A DNA stretch of 64,000 bases from Deltaproteobacteria bacterium (GTDB lineage Bacteria > Myxococcota_A > Polyangia > Haliangiales > JADYYK01). The translations under genes were made by a program, and so were the position numbers. A model generated the notes under the pieces. That model did no database searches and was not told the DNA's origin. It was given only the letters and a program-made list of their open reading frames with translations. Positions within the stretch are counted from its first letter, which is position 1; every line of letters starts with the position of its first letter. This document shows positions 42,213 through 51,926 of the stretch, piece by piece. The stretch lies in contig JADYYK010000003.1 of NCBI GenBank assembly GCA_020853705.1, forward strand, positions 1 through 64,000, read 5' to 3'.

Positions 42213-43280
42213 ATGAACAAGATCGTGCTGACTGGTCGCTGGATCGCGGTCCCGGTGGGTGTCCTGCTGGCGGCCTGCGGTGGACCCGCCGCGCTGGCCC
42301 CCGACGCCAAATCGAGCCCCGATCAGAGCTGGGAGAACCCCCAGGCCCTCGATCTCGAGGTCGAGGATGGCGAAGGTGAGGCCGAGGTCACCGACTCGGT
42401 GACGTTCCCGGGCGGTGATCGCGTCGACTGGCGCGTCATCTCGGTGCCCGGCGACGGCATCCTGACGGTGACCATGAACGTGACGCCCGCGCGCGCCGGC
42501 CTCACCGCCGAGGCCAACCTGCTCGACTCCGGCTTCCGCGTGGTCGCCAAGTCGAACAGCGGCGCCGCCACCACGACCAAGAAGCTGAAGGTCAAGGAGG
42601 CCGAGAAGGGCAAGTACTACATCCAGGTCTACGCGCCGCGGAAGTCGGACGCCGCGGTCTACGACCTCTCGGTCAGCTTCAAGAAGGCCAAGGAGGAGCT
42701 GGCTGCCGCCGTCGGCGCGCCGCCGCCGCAGTTCGGCGCCGACCTGCTGCCCGACCCCGAGCCGCTGGCCGCGCCGCCTGACCCCAACGCCGTCGCCGCG
42801 CTGCCCCCGGGCGCGATGCCGGGGATGCCTCCAGGCGGTATGCCAGGGATGCCTCCGGGTGGGATGCCGGGCGGCATGCCTGGTGGGATGCCGGGCGGCA
42901 TGCCTGGTGGGATGCCGGGCGGCATGCCCGGCGGGATGCCGGGCGGCATGCCTGGTGGGATGCCGGGCGGCATGCCTGGCGGAGTCCCCGGCGGGGCGCC
43001 CGGTGGCGCGCCGGCCGAGGATCCGCCCGCGGGCCCCGTCATCGTCACCATCCAGGACATGGCGGCCACCGCGGGTGGCACGCTGCTGATCGTGGCCGCC
43101 GGCACCAACAAGGGGATCGCCATCGGCTGGAAGGGCAAGATCCTGCGTGGCAAGACCGACAAGCCGCTGACCAACGGCGACGTCAAGGTCAAGAAGGTGT
43201 TCGGCACCAGCGCCCAGCTCGAGACCAAGCTCAGCCTCGACGTCATCGGCGAAAACTCCCGCGTCAAGCTCGAGCCGTAG
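42213..43280 (+). CDS. Lipoprotein with PPC-like beta domain and G-M-P-G repeat linker, second of a tandem pair
   Basis: A 355-aa protein with lipobox L-A-A-C near residue 22. The PPC-like domain (about 60-160) repeats the landmarks of its neighbour ([22 protein letters not shown]). The linker is expanded into a run of G-M-P-G-G repeats (about 203-265), and the C-terminal domain carries T-D-K-P-L-T-N-G. The linker codons form a 12/24-bp DNA repeat. It probably sits in the outer membrane or periplasm. Confidence 0.75.
   Translation: MNKIVLTGRWIAVPVGVLLAACGGPAALAPDAKSSPDQSWENPQALDLEVEDGEGEAEVTDSVTFPGGDRVDWRVISVPGDGILTVTMNVTPARAGLTAEANLLDSGFRVVAKSNSGAATTTKKLKVKEAEKGKYYIQVYAPRKSDAAVYDLSVSFKKAKEELAAAVGAPPPQFGADLLPDPEPLAAPPDPNAVAALPPGAMPGMPPGGMPGMPPGGMPGGMPGGMPGGMPGGMPGGMPGGMPGGMPGGMPGGMPGGVPGGAPGGAPAEDPPAGPVIVTIQDMAATAGGTLLIVAAGTNKGIAIGWKGKILRGKTDKPLTNGDVKVKKVFGTSAQLETKLSLDVIGENSRVKLEP
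42820..43005 (+). repeat. 12/24-bp tandem repeats coding G-M-P-G
   Basis: GGGATGCCGGGC and GGCATGCCTGGT units alternate about seven times, flanked by more diverged copies. A hydrophobic Gly/Met/Pro linker is encoded. Copy number is likely unstable. Confidence 0.85.
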
Positions 43281-43331
43281 CATCCGCCTCGCCCGCCCCC
43301 GCGGCGGCTTCCGCGCCTGCCTCGCTTTGCC

Positions 43332-43341
43332 GTGATAGGCT
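43332..43341 (+). promoter_or_regulatory. GTGATAGGCT element before the second kinase gene
   Basis: The same decamer as at 23387-23396 ends 8 bp before ATG 43350. At both genes a GCCT-containing hexamer lies 17 bp upstream of TAGGCT, rather than TTGACA, hinting at a shared, non-standard promoter class. Confidence 0.5.
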
Positions 43342-43349
43342 ACACGCGT

Positions 43350-44603
43350 ATGTATCCACACCCGCCGCCTGGGGGGACCGCGGATCCGTTGCTGGGTCAG
43401 GTCCTCGGCGACCGATTCCTGATCCAGGCGCGCATTGGTGAGGGCGGCATGGGCGTGGTGTACCGGGCCACCCAGGTGTCGGTGGACCGACCAGTGGCGC
43501 TCAAGGTCCTGATGCCGCAGCTGGCCAGCGACGCCGGCTGGGTGGCGCGCTTCATCAACGAGGCCCGCGCGGTGTCGCGGCTGACCCACCCCAACACCGT
43601 GCACCTGTTCGACTTCGGCCAGACCCGCGATGGCTTGCTGTACATGGCCATGGAGTTCCTGGACGGCGAGTCACTGCGCACGGTGATCGCGCGCGGACCG
43701 ATGGATCCGGTCCGGGTCATGCGCCTCTTGATGCAGATCTGCTCGTCGCTGACCGAGGCCCACGGCATGGGCATCATTCATCGCGACATCAAGCCCTACA
43801 ACATCTTCGTGCTGCAACCGCCGGGCAGCCCCGACTTCGTCAAGGTGCTGGACTTCAGCGTGGCCAAGCTGATCCAGCAGGGCGCCGCCAACCCGGCCAT
43901 GCAGACGCGCGCCGGCGTGGTCTTCGGCACCCCGCAGTACATGTCGCCCGAGCAAGGCCGCGGCCTGCCCCTGGATGCGCGCTCGGATCTCTATGCGCTG
44001 GGCATCATCGGCTACGAGATGTTGACAGGTCGTCAACCATTCACAGCGGCAGCGCCGCTGGATGTGCTGGCGATGCACGCGCGCACCCCGCCGCCCCCGA
44101 TGGGCAACGTGCCCGAGGTGGCGCAGCGCATCATCCTCAAGGCGCTGGAGAAGGACCCCGCGCGCCGGGCCCAGTCGGCGGTCGAGATGCACGAGGAGTG
44201 CACCCGCGCCTTCGGCGAGCTGACCGGGACCACGGGCCGGCTGGGCTCGAGCTGGCCCGGCATGCCTGGCCATGTGACGCCGGGCCAGCCGATGCCCGGG
44301 CTGGCGTTGCAGGGTGCGCTGGTCGACCAGGCCGCCGGGATGGCCAACCTGGCCGCGCCGCCGGTGCCGGCGGCGCCTGGAGAGGCGGGCACCGTGCTGC
44401 TGCAGAGCTCGCAGGGCGTGGTGTCGTTCGCGCGCCAGGGTGGCAGCCCGGTCCCGCTGGGCGGCCAGCGCGTGCGCGAGCCGAGGAAGCACCGCAAGGC
44501 CGACACCGGGCCGACCTCCAACGCGCTGTACTGGATCCTGTGGATCGTCGCCGGCATCGGCGTCGGCCTGGCGACCTACCTGGCGATGTCGAGGTGGACA
44601 TGA
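43350..44603 (+). CDS. Transmembrane Ser/Thr protein kinase with DFS variant
   Basis: About 417 aa from ATG 43350 (GTG 43332 is in frame). The Hanks-type catalytic domain (about 20-285) has G-E-G-G-M-G-V-V-Y, A-L-K-V-L, H-R-D-I-K-P-Y-N (Tyr for the common Glu/Asp), L-D-F-S (Ser for the DFG Gly) and G-T-P-Q-Y-M-S-P-E-Q. Catalytic Lys, Asp and metal-binding Asp are kept, so activity is plausible. A Pro/Gly/Ala linker leads to a C-terminal transmembrane helix (about 393-415) with almost nothing outside. Near the CIS operon and the PP2C gene it is a candidate partner of the FHA proteins. It overlaps the next gene (ATGA). Confidence 0.88.
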   Translation: MYPHPPPGGTADPLLGQVLGDRFLIQARIGEGGMGVVYRATQVSVDRPVALKVLMPQLASDAGWVARFINEARAVSRLTHPNTVHLFDFGQTRDGLLYMAMEFLDGESLRTVIARGPMDPVRVMRLLMQICSSLTEAHGMGIIHRDIKPYNIFVLQPPGSPDFVKVLDFSVAKLIQQGAANPAMQTRAGVVFGTPQYMSPEQGRGLPLDARSDLYALGIIGYEMLTGRQPFTAAAPLDVLAMHARTPPPPMGNVPEVAQRIILKALEKDPARRAQSAVEMHEECTRAFGELTGTTGRLGSSWPGMPGHVTPGQPMPGLALQGALVDQAAGMANLAAPPVPAAPGEAGTVLLQSSQGVVSFARQGGSPVPLGGQRVREPRKHRKADTGPTSNALYWILWIVAGIGVGLATYLAMSRWT

Positions 44604-45271
44604 GCCCCGAGCAGCCCGAGCAGCCTGACGACAGCGACGCCGCACCCGACGCTGGCGCCAGTGAGGGCGACGAGACCACGGCCGCCCCGCCGGCCCCGGC
44701 CGAGCCCAAGGCCTGGACCCACGTCCCGCCCCTGCTGCTCGAGCTGTGCGACCGCTGGCTCACCAGCTCGCCCCGCGTCTTCCACGACAACCCGAAGGCC
44801 ATGCCGTCGTACCTGCGCGAGCTGCCCATCCACGTCGCGCCCGAGGAGTGGGGCGGCAGTGGACGCATGCGCGAGATCGCCGATGGCGGCCCGGTGTGCG
44901 GCCTGCTGGTCCCCGAAGGCACCAGCGACGCGCTCAAGCAGGTGTCGCCCCAGGCGCTGCTGCGCGACCTGTTTCGGCCCGTGGGCCGCTTCGGCATCAC
45001 CGACCACGACTTCATCTACACCGGCTACAAGCCCGCCGACATGGCCGCCTTCGCGCTGTCCCTGGGCGAGGCCGGGCGGTTGCGCCTGCGCAGCACGTTG
45101 CCGCCCCCGCTGCACGCGTCGAACGCGTTCACGGAGGAGATGCGCCGTCACCGCGGCTGGATGTTCGAGGTCTGGGAGATCCCGCCCAGGCCGGTCTATG
45201 ACGAGGACACCGCGGCGGCGCAGTACGACGAGGACGGGCTCCTGAAGCCCATCCAGGAGACCATGGGCTGA
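44600..45271 (+). CDS. Hypothetical protein coupled to the Ser/Thr kinase
   Basis: A 223-aa protein whose ATG overlaps the kinase stop (ATGA). The first about 40 residues are acidic, Pro/Ala-rich and probably disordered. The rest is globular, with L-L-L-E-L-C-D-R-W-L, H-V-A-P-E-E-W-G-G and G-Y-K-P-A-D-M-A-A-F. I recognise no domain. Coupled translation suggests it is a kinase substrate or adaptor. It converges on the radical SAM gene, 16 bp away. Confidence 0.65.
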   Translation: MSPEQPEQPDDSDAAPDAGASEGDETTAAPPAPAEPKAWTHVPPLLLELCDRWLTSSPRVFHDNPKAMPSYLRELPIHVAPEEWGGSGRMREIADGGPVCGLLVPEGTSDALKQVSPQALLRDLFRPVGRFGITDHDFIYTGYKPADMAAFALSLGEAGRLRLRSTLPPPLHASNAFTEEMRRHRGWMFEVWEIPPRPVYDEDTAAAQYDEDGLLKPIQETMG

Positions 45272-45287
45272 GGCGGGACGCGGCCGG

Positions 45288-46169
45288 TCAGACGATCTTG
45301 AAGGGGCACACCGCGGGGGGCAGATAGTCGGCCACCTTGGCGGCCAGCTCCTCGGGGGCCTGGAACTCGAAGTCGGGCATCTTCTGGTACACGCAGCTCC
45401 TGAACTCGGCGCCGGGCGAGATGTCGGGCCGCCCCGGGCACGGGCCCAGGCCGAGGATGCGCGCGTGCACGTAGCAGTCGGAGAACAGGCGCCGATCGAG
45501 GTAGCGATCCACCAGCGGCTGGATGCGCGACAGGAACTGCAGCCAGTAGGCCTTGTCGAGCCAGGGCGGCGGCGGCTTGATGCCGTTCAGCGCCACCGCG
45601 TCGACGGTGGGCAGCTCCAGGAACTGCTGCAGCATGCCGCTGGCCAGCTGGTCGCAGAAGGTCGGCGACGACAGCGTCACGATCAGCGACACCTCGCGCG
45701 AGGGCAGGTTGAGGTCCTTGGACAGCGCGGCGATGACGCGCACGTTGACCGGGCCCTTGGCGGGGTCGACCGACAGGTTGACCCGGGTCGCCTCCGACAG
45801 CATGCCGATGTGGTTGCGCGCCACCGCCAGGGTGGTGGTCACGGCGACCGGCTTGTCCCGGTTGCGTGCGGCGCGGATCACGGCCTTGAGGCCATGTGCC
45901 CACATCTCGGCAGGTTCGCTCAGCGAGACCGCGACCTCCTTGTAGGGCAGGGTCTTGATGAGCTCCTCCATCAGGGCGGCGTCCAGGGAGCGCGCACCGC
46001 CCCGGGGGCCTGGTCGGGCGCCCAGATAGCAGTACTCGCAGTTGACCCGACAGATGGCGCCGTCGAGATGAAACGACAGCGTGCCGAGGCGTTCCTCGGG
46101 CGGATGGGTGGTGCGCAGTGGCGCGGGGGCGTCCTCGGTAGTCGTTGACGTTGACACGGGATTCTCCAT
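45288..46169 (-). CDS. Radical SAM protein with extra C-terminal cysteines
   Basis: A 293-aa protein. The radical SAM cluster motif is C-R-V-N-C-E-Y-C (C-x3-C-x2-C), followed by Y-L-G-A-R and an S-E-P-A-E motif in the place of GGE. Four more cysteines in the last 90 residues (C-Y-V-H, P-C-P-G, S-C-V-Y, V-C-P-F) could bind an auxiliary cluster as in SPASM or twitch proteins. Substrate unknown. ATG 46169 has AAGG upstream and is divergent from the PP2C gene with 29 bp between starts, so both are likely controlled from one small region. The location between kinase and phosphatase genes suggests a role in the same system; that is inference. Confidence 0.78.
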   Translation of the reverse strand: MENPVSTSTTTEDAPAPLRTTHPPEERLGTLSFHLDGAICRVNCEYCYLGARPGPRGGARSLDAALMEELIKTLPYKEVAVSLSEPAEMWAHGLKAVIRAARNRDKPVAVTTTLAVARNHIGMLSEATRVNLSVDPAKGPVNVRVIAALSKDLNLPSREVSLIVTLSSPTFCDQLASGMLQQFLELPTVDAVALNGIKPPPPWLDKAYWLQFLSRIQPLVDRYLDRRLFSDCYVHARILGLGPCPGRPDISPGAEFRSCVYQKMPDFEFQAPEELAAKVADYLPPAVCPFKIV

Positions 46170-46179
46170 GGTCGTACCT
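46151..46179 (+). promoter_or_regulatory. Predicted promoter of the PP2C gene, inside the 5' end of the radical SAM gene
   Basis: TTGACA (46151-46156), 17-bp spacer, GTACCT (46174-46179), about 20 bp before ATG 46199. The -35 is perfect and the -10 weak. It overlaps the first codons of the divergent gene, so the two are likely mutually constrained. Confidence 0.4.
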
Positions 46180-46198
46180 TGACTCGAGTATCTCTCCG

Positions 46199-46921
46199 AT
46201 GGCCCTACGGATCGAGAGCGCAGGCCTGACCGACACGGGCCACCAGCGCACCCAAAACGAGGACGCGATCCTTCTGGATCCGTCCTTTGGCTACTGGGCG
46301 GTCTGCGACGGCATGGGAGGGCATGCCGCCGGCATGGTGGCTTCGCAGCTGGCCTGCGCAACCATCCAGGAAGTCATGCGCTCGCGACCACCGGCCGAGC
46401 CCGAGCCGCTGGTCACCGCCATCCTGGCCGCCAACAGCGCGGTCTACACCCGGTCGGCCAACGACCCGGCGTGTCGCGGCATGGGCACCACCGTGGTCGC
46501 AGTGCGGCAGGAGGACGACCTCCTGCACCTGTGCCACGTCGGTGACAGCCGGATCTACATGATGCGTGGCGGCGAGCTGAGCCAGTCCACGCGCGACCAC
46601 TCGCTGGCGAACCTGTACGAGGACCGCCCCGACCTGGCCGGCAAGATGGGTCCCGCGCACTCCAACGTCATCGTGCGCGCGATCGGCCTGCACGAGCGCG
46701 TCGAGGTCGACCACCGCATCATCGCCATCGAGCCCGGCGACCAGTTCATGCTGTGCTGCGACGGCATGACCGACATGGTCGAGGACTGGATCATCCGCGA
46801 GATGCTCAGCGCCGGCGAGACCGCCGAGATCACCTGTCAGAACCTGATCCGCGCCGCCAACGCCAACGGCGGCGCGGACAACATCAGCGTGATCCTGCTG
46901 CGCGTGCACGAGAGTCCCTAG
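46199..46921 (+). CDS. PP2C-family Ser/Thr protein phosphatase
   Basis: A 240-aa PPM-type phosphatase with all metal-site motifs: Q-N-E-D-A-I, V-C-D-G-M-G-G-H-A-A-G, M-G-T-T-V-V, H-V-G-D-S-R-I-Y, L-C-C-D-G-M-T-D and G-A-D-N-I-S-V. It is cytoplasmic, with no transmembrane segment. This class (PppA/Stp1/PrpC) removes phosphate from Thr residues recognised by FHA domains. It ends 2 bp from the convergent end of the 17-kb minus-strand CIS cluster with four FHA proteins, so it is the likely off-switch of that system. Confidence 0.93.
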   Translation: MALRIESAGLTDTGHQRTQNEDAILLDPSFGYWAVCDGMGGHAAGMVASQLACATIQEVMRSRPPAEPEPLVTAILAANSAVYTRSANDPACRGMGTTVVAVRQEDDLLHLCHVGDSRIYMMRGGELSQSTRDHSLANLYEDRPDLAGKMGPAHSNVIVRAIGLHERVEVDHRIIAIEPGDQFMLCCDGMTDMVEDWIIREMLSAGETAEITCQNLIRAANANGGADNISVILLRVHESP

Positions 46922-46923
46922 AC

Positions 46924-47376
46924 CTAGGGCTTGACCGTGGGCGTCGCGGCGACGCCCGCCGACAGCGCGAGATGGCTGAACGAGTCGCGCCAGCGTCCCA
47001 GCTTGGCGTACACCCGCGCCAGCCCCTGATCGACGGTGCGATCGGTCGGGTCGATGCTGGCGGCCTCGCGGAAGGCGTCGACCGCACCCAGGTAGTCGCC
47101 GCCCGAGACCAGGACGTCGCCCAGGCTGCGCCACAGCGTGCAGCGCGCGCGCTGCGATGACTCCGGGCCCAGGCGCGCCACGCCAGCACGCAGCACCTGG
47201 GCGGCGCGCGGGCCGTCACCCAGCTTGGCCAGCGCGGCCGCGAAGCCCAGGCGGGCCGACAGGAAGTTGGGGGCGAGGTCGTTGGCGGCGCGGAAGCTCT
47301 CGCAGGCCCCCTCGGCGTCGCCGCGCTCCAGCTCGCCGCGGCCGCGCACGTAGTAGCGCCGTGCCAGGGCGCTCAT
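46924..47376 (-). CDS. TPR-repeat protein at the 3' end of the CIS cluster
   Basis: A 150-aa protein with three to four tetratricopeptide-like helix pairs (G-R-G-E-L-E-R-G-D, A-R-L-G-F-A-A-A-L-A-K-L-G-D, L-G-D-V-L-V-S-G-G-D-Y, L-A-R-V-Y-A-K-L-G-R-W). It probably acts as a binding adaptor. ATG 47376 follows the preceding gene's stop by one base (TGACATG), so they are coupled. It ends 2 bp from the PP2C stop. Confidence 0.75.
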   Translation of the reverse strand: MSALARRYYVRGRGELERGDAEGACESFRAANDLAPNFLSARLGFAAALAKLGDGPRAAQVLRAGVARLGPESSQRARCTLWRSLGDVLVSGGDYLGAVDAFREAASIDPTDRTVDQGLARVYAKLGRWRDSFSHLALSAGVAATPTVKP

Positions 47377-47377
47377 G

Positions 47378-48106
47378 TCAGTCGATCTCCAGCAGGCGCG
47401 AGCGCGCGGCGGCGTCGCTCTCCAGCTCCAGATCCTTGGGCTTGGCGGGCTGCGCGGGCGCGGCACCGCCAGCCGCAGCCGGGGCCGCGGGGGCGCCGGC
47501 GGGCTGCTGAGGGGCGCCACCCGGGCGGGCACCACCAGCGTTGCCGGACACCGACAGGCCGCGCGTGGGGCGCGGCGCCTGCTGCTGGGCGCGACGCTGC
47601 TCCTCGATGCGCTGCTCGTGGAAGCGCATCTCCTCGCCGCTCATGGGGCGCCCGGCGGGCGCGCCGGGGGGCTGCGGGCGCTGCTCGACGTTGACCCCGG
47701 GGGCTGGCTGCACCGGGCGCGCGGGCGCTGCCGCGGCTGGCGCTGGCGCCGGCGCTGGCGTGGTCGGCAGGAGCTGCACCGGCTCGGCCGCGCCACCGGC
47801 GCCGCCCAGCGGCTGCATCATGCCGCCGGCGCGGACCTGGACGCGCCCCTCGACGATCGAGAACCAGGCCAGCTCGGGCAGATCGAGGCGCAGCTGCAGG
47901 GTCTCGATGAGCTTCGGGAACGCCATGCCCTCCAGCTCGGGCAGCCGCTCGGGCTGCGCCGCCGACACCGGGGCCGGGCCCTCGACGACATAGGACTGGA
48001 AGACGTGGGTCAGCATCTCGACGAGCTGCTCGCGGCTGTACTCGGCCAGCGCCTCGCGGATGTCCTGGGCCACCTTGCGGACGTCGGGTTTCTCTGGATT
48101 GCTCAT
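47378..48106 (-). CDS. Hypothetical protein with helical N terminus and long Pro/Ala linker
   Basis: A 242-aa protein. Residues 1-95 form a small folded region (R-K-V-A-Q-D-I-R-E-A-L, L-V-E-M-L-T-H-V-F-Q-S-Y-V-V-E-G, L-P-E-L-A-W-F-S-I-V-E-G). The rest is mostly Pro/Ala/Gln low complexity with a short charged helix (M-R-F-H-E-Q-R-I-E-E-Q-R). GAGG precedes ATG 48106. I recognise no domain. Its place in the cluster, 7 bp after the pentapeptide-repeat gene, suggests a CIS accessory role. Confidence 0.65.
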   Translation of the reverse strand: MSNPEKPDVRKVAQDIREALAEYSREQLVEMLTHVFQSYVVEGPAPVSAAQPERLPELEGMAFPKLIETLQLRLDLPELAWFSIVEGRVQVRAGGMMQPLGGAGGAAEPVQLLPTTPAPAPAPAAAAPARPVQPAPGVNVEQRPQPPGAPAGRPMSGEEMRFHEQRIEEQRRAQQQAPRPTRGLSVSGNAGGARPGGAPQQPAGAPAAPAAAGGAAPAQPAKPKDLELESDAAARSRLLEID

Positions 48107-48113
48107 GTTCGCC

Positions 48114-48773
48114 TCAGGTCGAGGTGTCCGTCAGGTCGGCGCCCATGGTGTCGCACGCGATCATTCGCGTGCCAACCAGAGTGGCGCTCGACAGGTTTGC
48201 CCCGCGCAGGTTGCAGCGGATGAGGAGGGCGCGAGAGAGATCGGCGCCATAGAGGTTGGCGCCCTCCAGGTCGACCTCGACCAGGGTGGCGCCGCCCAGC
48301 TTGGCGCGCATCAGCGACCCACCACCCTTGCTGTGGAAGGCGCTCTTGATGATCACGGCCTCGGCCGCCTTGACGCCAGTGGCGTCGCAGCCCTGCAAGG
48401 TGCAGTTGGCCAGGCGCGCACCGCGCAGGTCGGAGTTCATCATGCGCACCGACGTGAAGGACACCCGGCGCAGCTGGGCGCCACGCAGGTTGGCCTCGGT
48501 GAGATCGCCGTCGGTCAGGATGGTCGCGTCGAGCAGCGCACCCTCCAGCAAGATGGCGCGCCAGTCGACCTGGCGCAGCACCGTCCGCATCAGGATGGCG
48601 CGGCCCAGGTCGGCCCCCTCGAGGGTGCCACCCTCGACGATGGCGCTGTCCAGATCGACGGCCGGGAGCGACGCCCTCGGCGCCTTGACGCCACGCACCG
48701 TGCGCCCGACCAGGGCGCCCTCGCGCGCCAGATCCAGCAGATGGATGCGATCTTCGACGATCTCGCTGCTCAC
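48114..48773 (-). CDS. Pentapeptide-repeat protein
   Basis: A 219-aa protein with about 25 A(D/N)LXX-type pentapeptides from about residue 30 to the end (E-G-A-D-L-G-R-A, T-E-A-N-L-R-G-A-Q-L, E-G-A-N-L-Y-G-A-D-L), interrupted around 125-150. These fold into a right-handed quadrilateral beta helix, usually a binding scaffold. Pentapeptide proteins are often found with type VI and related injection loci, sometimes as post-translational regulators. It is cytoplasmic, with no signal peptide. Confidence 0.85.
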   Translation of the reverse strand: MSSEIVEDRIHLLDLAREGALVGRTVRGVKAPRASLPAVDLDSAIVEGGTLEGADLGRAILMRTVLRQVDWRAILLEGALLDATILTDGDLTEANLRGAQLRRVSFTSVRMMNSDLRGARLANCTLQGCDATGVKAAEAVIIKSAFHSKGGGSLMRAKLGGATLVEVDLEGANLYGADLSRALLIRCNLRGANLSSATLVGTRMIACDTMGADLTDTST

Positions 48774-48801
48774 GTCGCCAGTGTAGCCCGGCGCAAAGCC
48801 A

Positions 48802-49590
48802 CTAGCTAGCCTGGCCGCTCCGCATGGCCTGGACCCGGTCGTCTTCCTCGACCAGGTCCATCACCATGGTGACCAGGCGCTCGCGGCGCATCTCGTCGTT
48901 GTGGCCCTCATCGGGGTCGGGCTGTTCGCCAGGCCCCCCCTCGCCCTCGCCCTCGCCCTCGTCCTCGTCGCCCTGCTCCTCGGCGAGGACCATGCGCTCG
49001 ATGGCCTCGGCCTCGGCCTCCGACGCCGACGACCCCAGGGCGGCCCCCGAGGTCCTGTTATGGAAGCCGGGCGCAGCCTGGGCGACGTGGGTCAGCTCGT
49101 GGGCCAGCAGCGATTCACGCTGCGCAGGGCCCGCAAACTGCGACGATTGCCGCATCAGGATCATGCCCGACGAGCCGACCGTGATGGCCTCGGCGTTGTG
49201 CTTGGCGGTGAACTCCTCGGCGAACGCGCCGGTCACCACCTTGACGCGGGACAGGTCGACACCGAAGCGCCGCTCGTAGCGCCCTCGGGTCATGATGTCG
49301 AGGCCTTCGGCCTTGCCAGCCTTGGTGGCCACGAGCCTGGACAGCCGTTGCGGATCCCAGCGCCGCGCCAGCTCGTCCGAGAGCTCGGTGGCCTTGTCGC
49401 CGTCCTTCGCGTCGTCGTCCTGCTTGCTGCCGACAGCCTGGCGGCCCTCGACCCCACGCGCGTCGCGCTCACGGCGCTTGCGCTCCGACCCGCCCTCCTC
49501 GGCTTCGAGGTGAGCGTCGTCGTCGTCCCCGGTGGGCCCGGTGGGCCCGGTGGGCCCGGTGGGGTCCTGGTCTTCTGGCCGATCAGCCAT
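48802..49590 (-). CDS. DUF4157 (eCIS core domain) protein with H-E-L-T-H motif
   Basis: A 262-aa protein. An N-terminal G-P-T repeat (9-bp DNA repeat around 49530-49560) and a long charged disordered part (to about 85) precede the DUF4157 domain (about 110-180): F-G-V-D-L-S-R-V-K-V, then S-L-L-A-H-E-L-T-H-V-A-Q. The HExxH zinc motif is intact. In eCIS loci this domain marks cargo proteins or their loading element, usually ahead of a toxin. Here only an acidic E-G-E-G tail and a short helix follow, so it could be a stand-alone processing protease or adaptor. Confidence 0.85.
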   Translation of the reverse strand: MADRPEDQDPTGPTGPTGPTGDDDDAHLEAEEGGSERKRRERDARGVEGRQAVGSKQDDDAKDGDKATELSDELARRWDPQRLSRLVATKAGKAEGLDIMTRGRYERRFGVDLSRVKVVTGAFAEEFTAKHNAEAITVGSSGMILMRQSSQFAGPAQRESLLAHELTHVAQAAPGFHNRTSGAALGSSASEAEAEAIERMVLAEEQGDEDEGEGEGEGGPGEQPDPDEGHNDEMRRERLVTMVMDLVEEDDRVQAMRSGQAS

Positions 49591-49649
49591 GGCTCATCCT
49601 GTTACCACCGGGGCCAGGAGCGTCTCCCCTGCCCGGTCACAACCAATTG

Positions 49650-49853
49650 TTATTGTTCGACCTTCTGACCGACTCCCGCAGGCACCTGCTGGTAGAACTC
49701 GGAGGTCTTCTCCTGCGACAGGACCTGGCCGCCGATGGCCTCCTCCAGGAACTGGGTCTCGGCCAGGCAGGCCGAGCCCTTGACCCCGTTGACCGTGAAG
49801 GTGACCTCGCCGGTGGGCGAGATCTCGATCTGGATCTCCTTGCGCTGCGCCAT
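49650..49853 (-). CDS. DUF2997 protein
   Basis: A 67-aa protein matching DUF2997: E-I-Q-I-E-I-S-P-T-G-E-V-T-F near the N terminus, V-K-G-S-A-C-L, then F-L-E-E-A-I-G-G. The family is small and uncharacterised but occurs next to DUF1257 and Ycf46-type ATPases in cyanobacteria, exactly as here. ATG 49853 follows the DUF1257 stop by 2 bp, so the genes are coupled. It has no transmembrane segment and a single Cys. Confidence 0.85.
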   Translation of the reverse strand: MAQRKEIQIEISPTGEVTFTVNGVKGSACLAETQFLEEAIGGQVLSQEKTSEFYQQVPAGVGQKVEQ

Positions 49854-49855
49854 GG

Positions 49856-50257
49856 CTAGCCCCACTTGACGGCCGCGAGCTGCACGGTGCCGTCCTCCTT
49901 GGTGGTGATGTTGTCGAGCGAGTAGCCGGCCTGCTGGCAGGCCTCGACGACGCGCACATAGGCGTACTTCTGGTTCACCTCCTGGGTGAACTCGGCCTCC
50001 GTGGTGCCGTGGGTGGTCTCGACGCCCCACCAGTCGGACACGAACTCGTAGGTGCCGTCCTCGGCCTTGACCACACCGATGTCGTACTTGCCCATGTCGA
50101 TGCAGATGTCGGCCTTCATGGTCTGGCCCTGATAGCCGCGCACGGTGACGCCCTGCTCGTCGGTGGCGACGGTGATCTTGTGCCCGAGCTGCTCCAGCGC
50201 GGTCTGCAGCGCGGCCAGCTGGGTGATCTTGGTCGCGCACTTGGTGAAGTGAGACAC
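49856..50257 (-). CDS. DUF1257 (Ycf35-like) protein
   Basis: A 133-aa protein beginning M-S-H-F-T-K-C, the typical DUF1257/Ycf35 opening. Strands follow around G-H-K-I-T-V-A, V-R-G-Y-Q-G, D-I-C-I-D-M-G-K-Y-D-I-G, F-V-S-D-W-W-G-V and Y-A-Y-V-R-V-V-E-A. The family is known from plastids and cyanobacteria; its function is not established. It sits between the Ycf46-type ATPase (40 bp upstream) and DUF2997. Confidence 0.88.
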   Translation of the reverse strand: MSHFTKCATKITQLAALQTALEQLGHKITVATDEQGVTVRGYQGQTMKADICIDMGKYDIGVVKAEDGTYEFVSDWWGVETTHGTTEAEFTQEVNQKYAYVRVVEACQQAGYSLDNITTKEDGTVQLAAVKWG

Positions 50258-50297
50258 GGAGACTCCTTCTCAACGCCGCGAGAAATAGACCGCGGGA

Positions 50298-51869
<1,572 letters not shown>

Positions 51870-51926
51870 GGCGCGTCTCCTCGGCGTACTGCGGTCAGGG
51901 TGTCGGGTGAATGAGGACGGGAGGCA

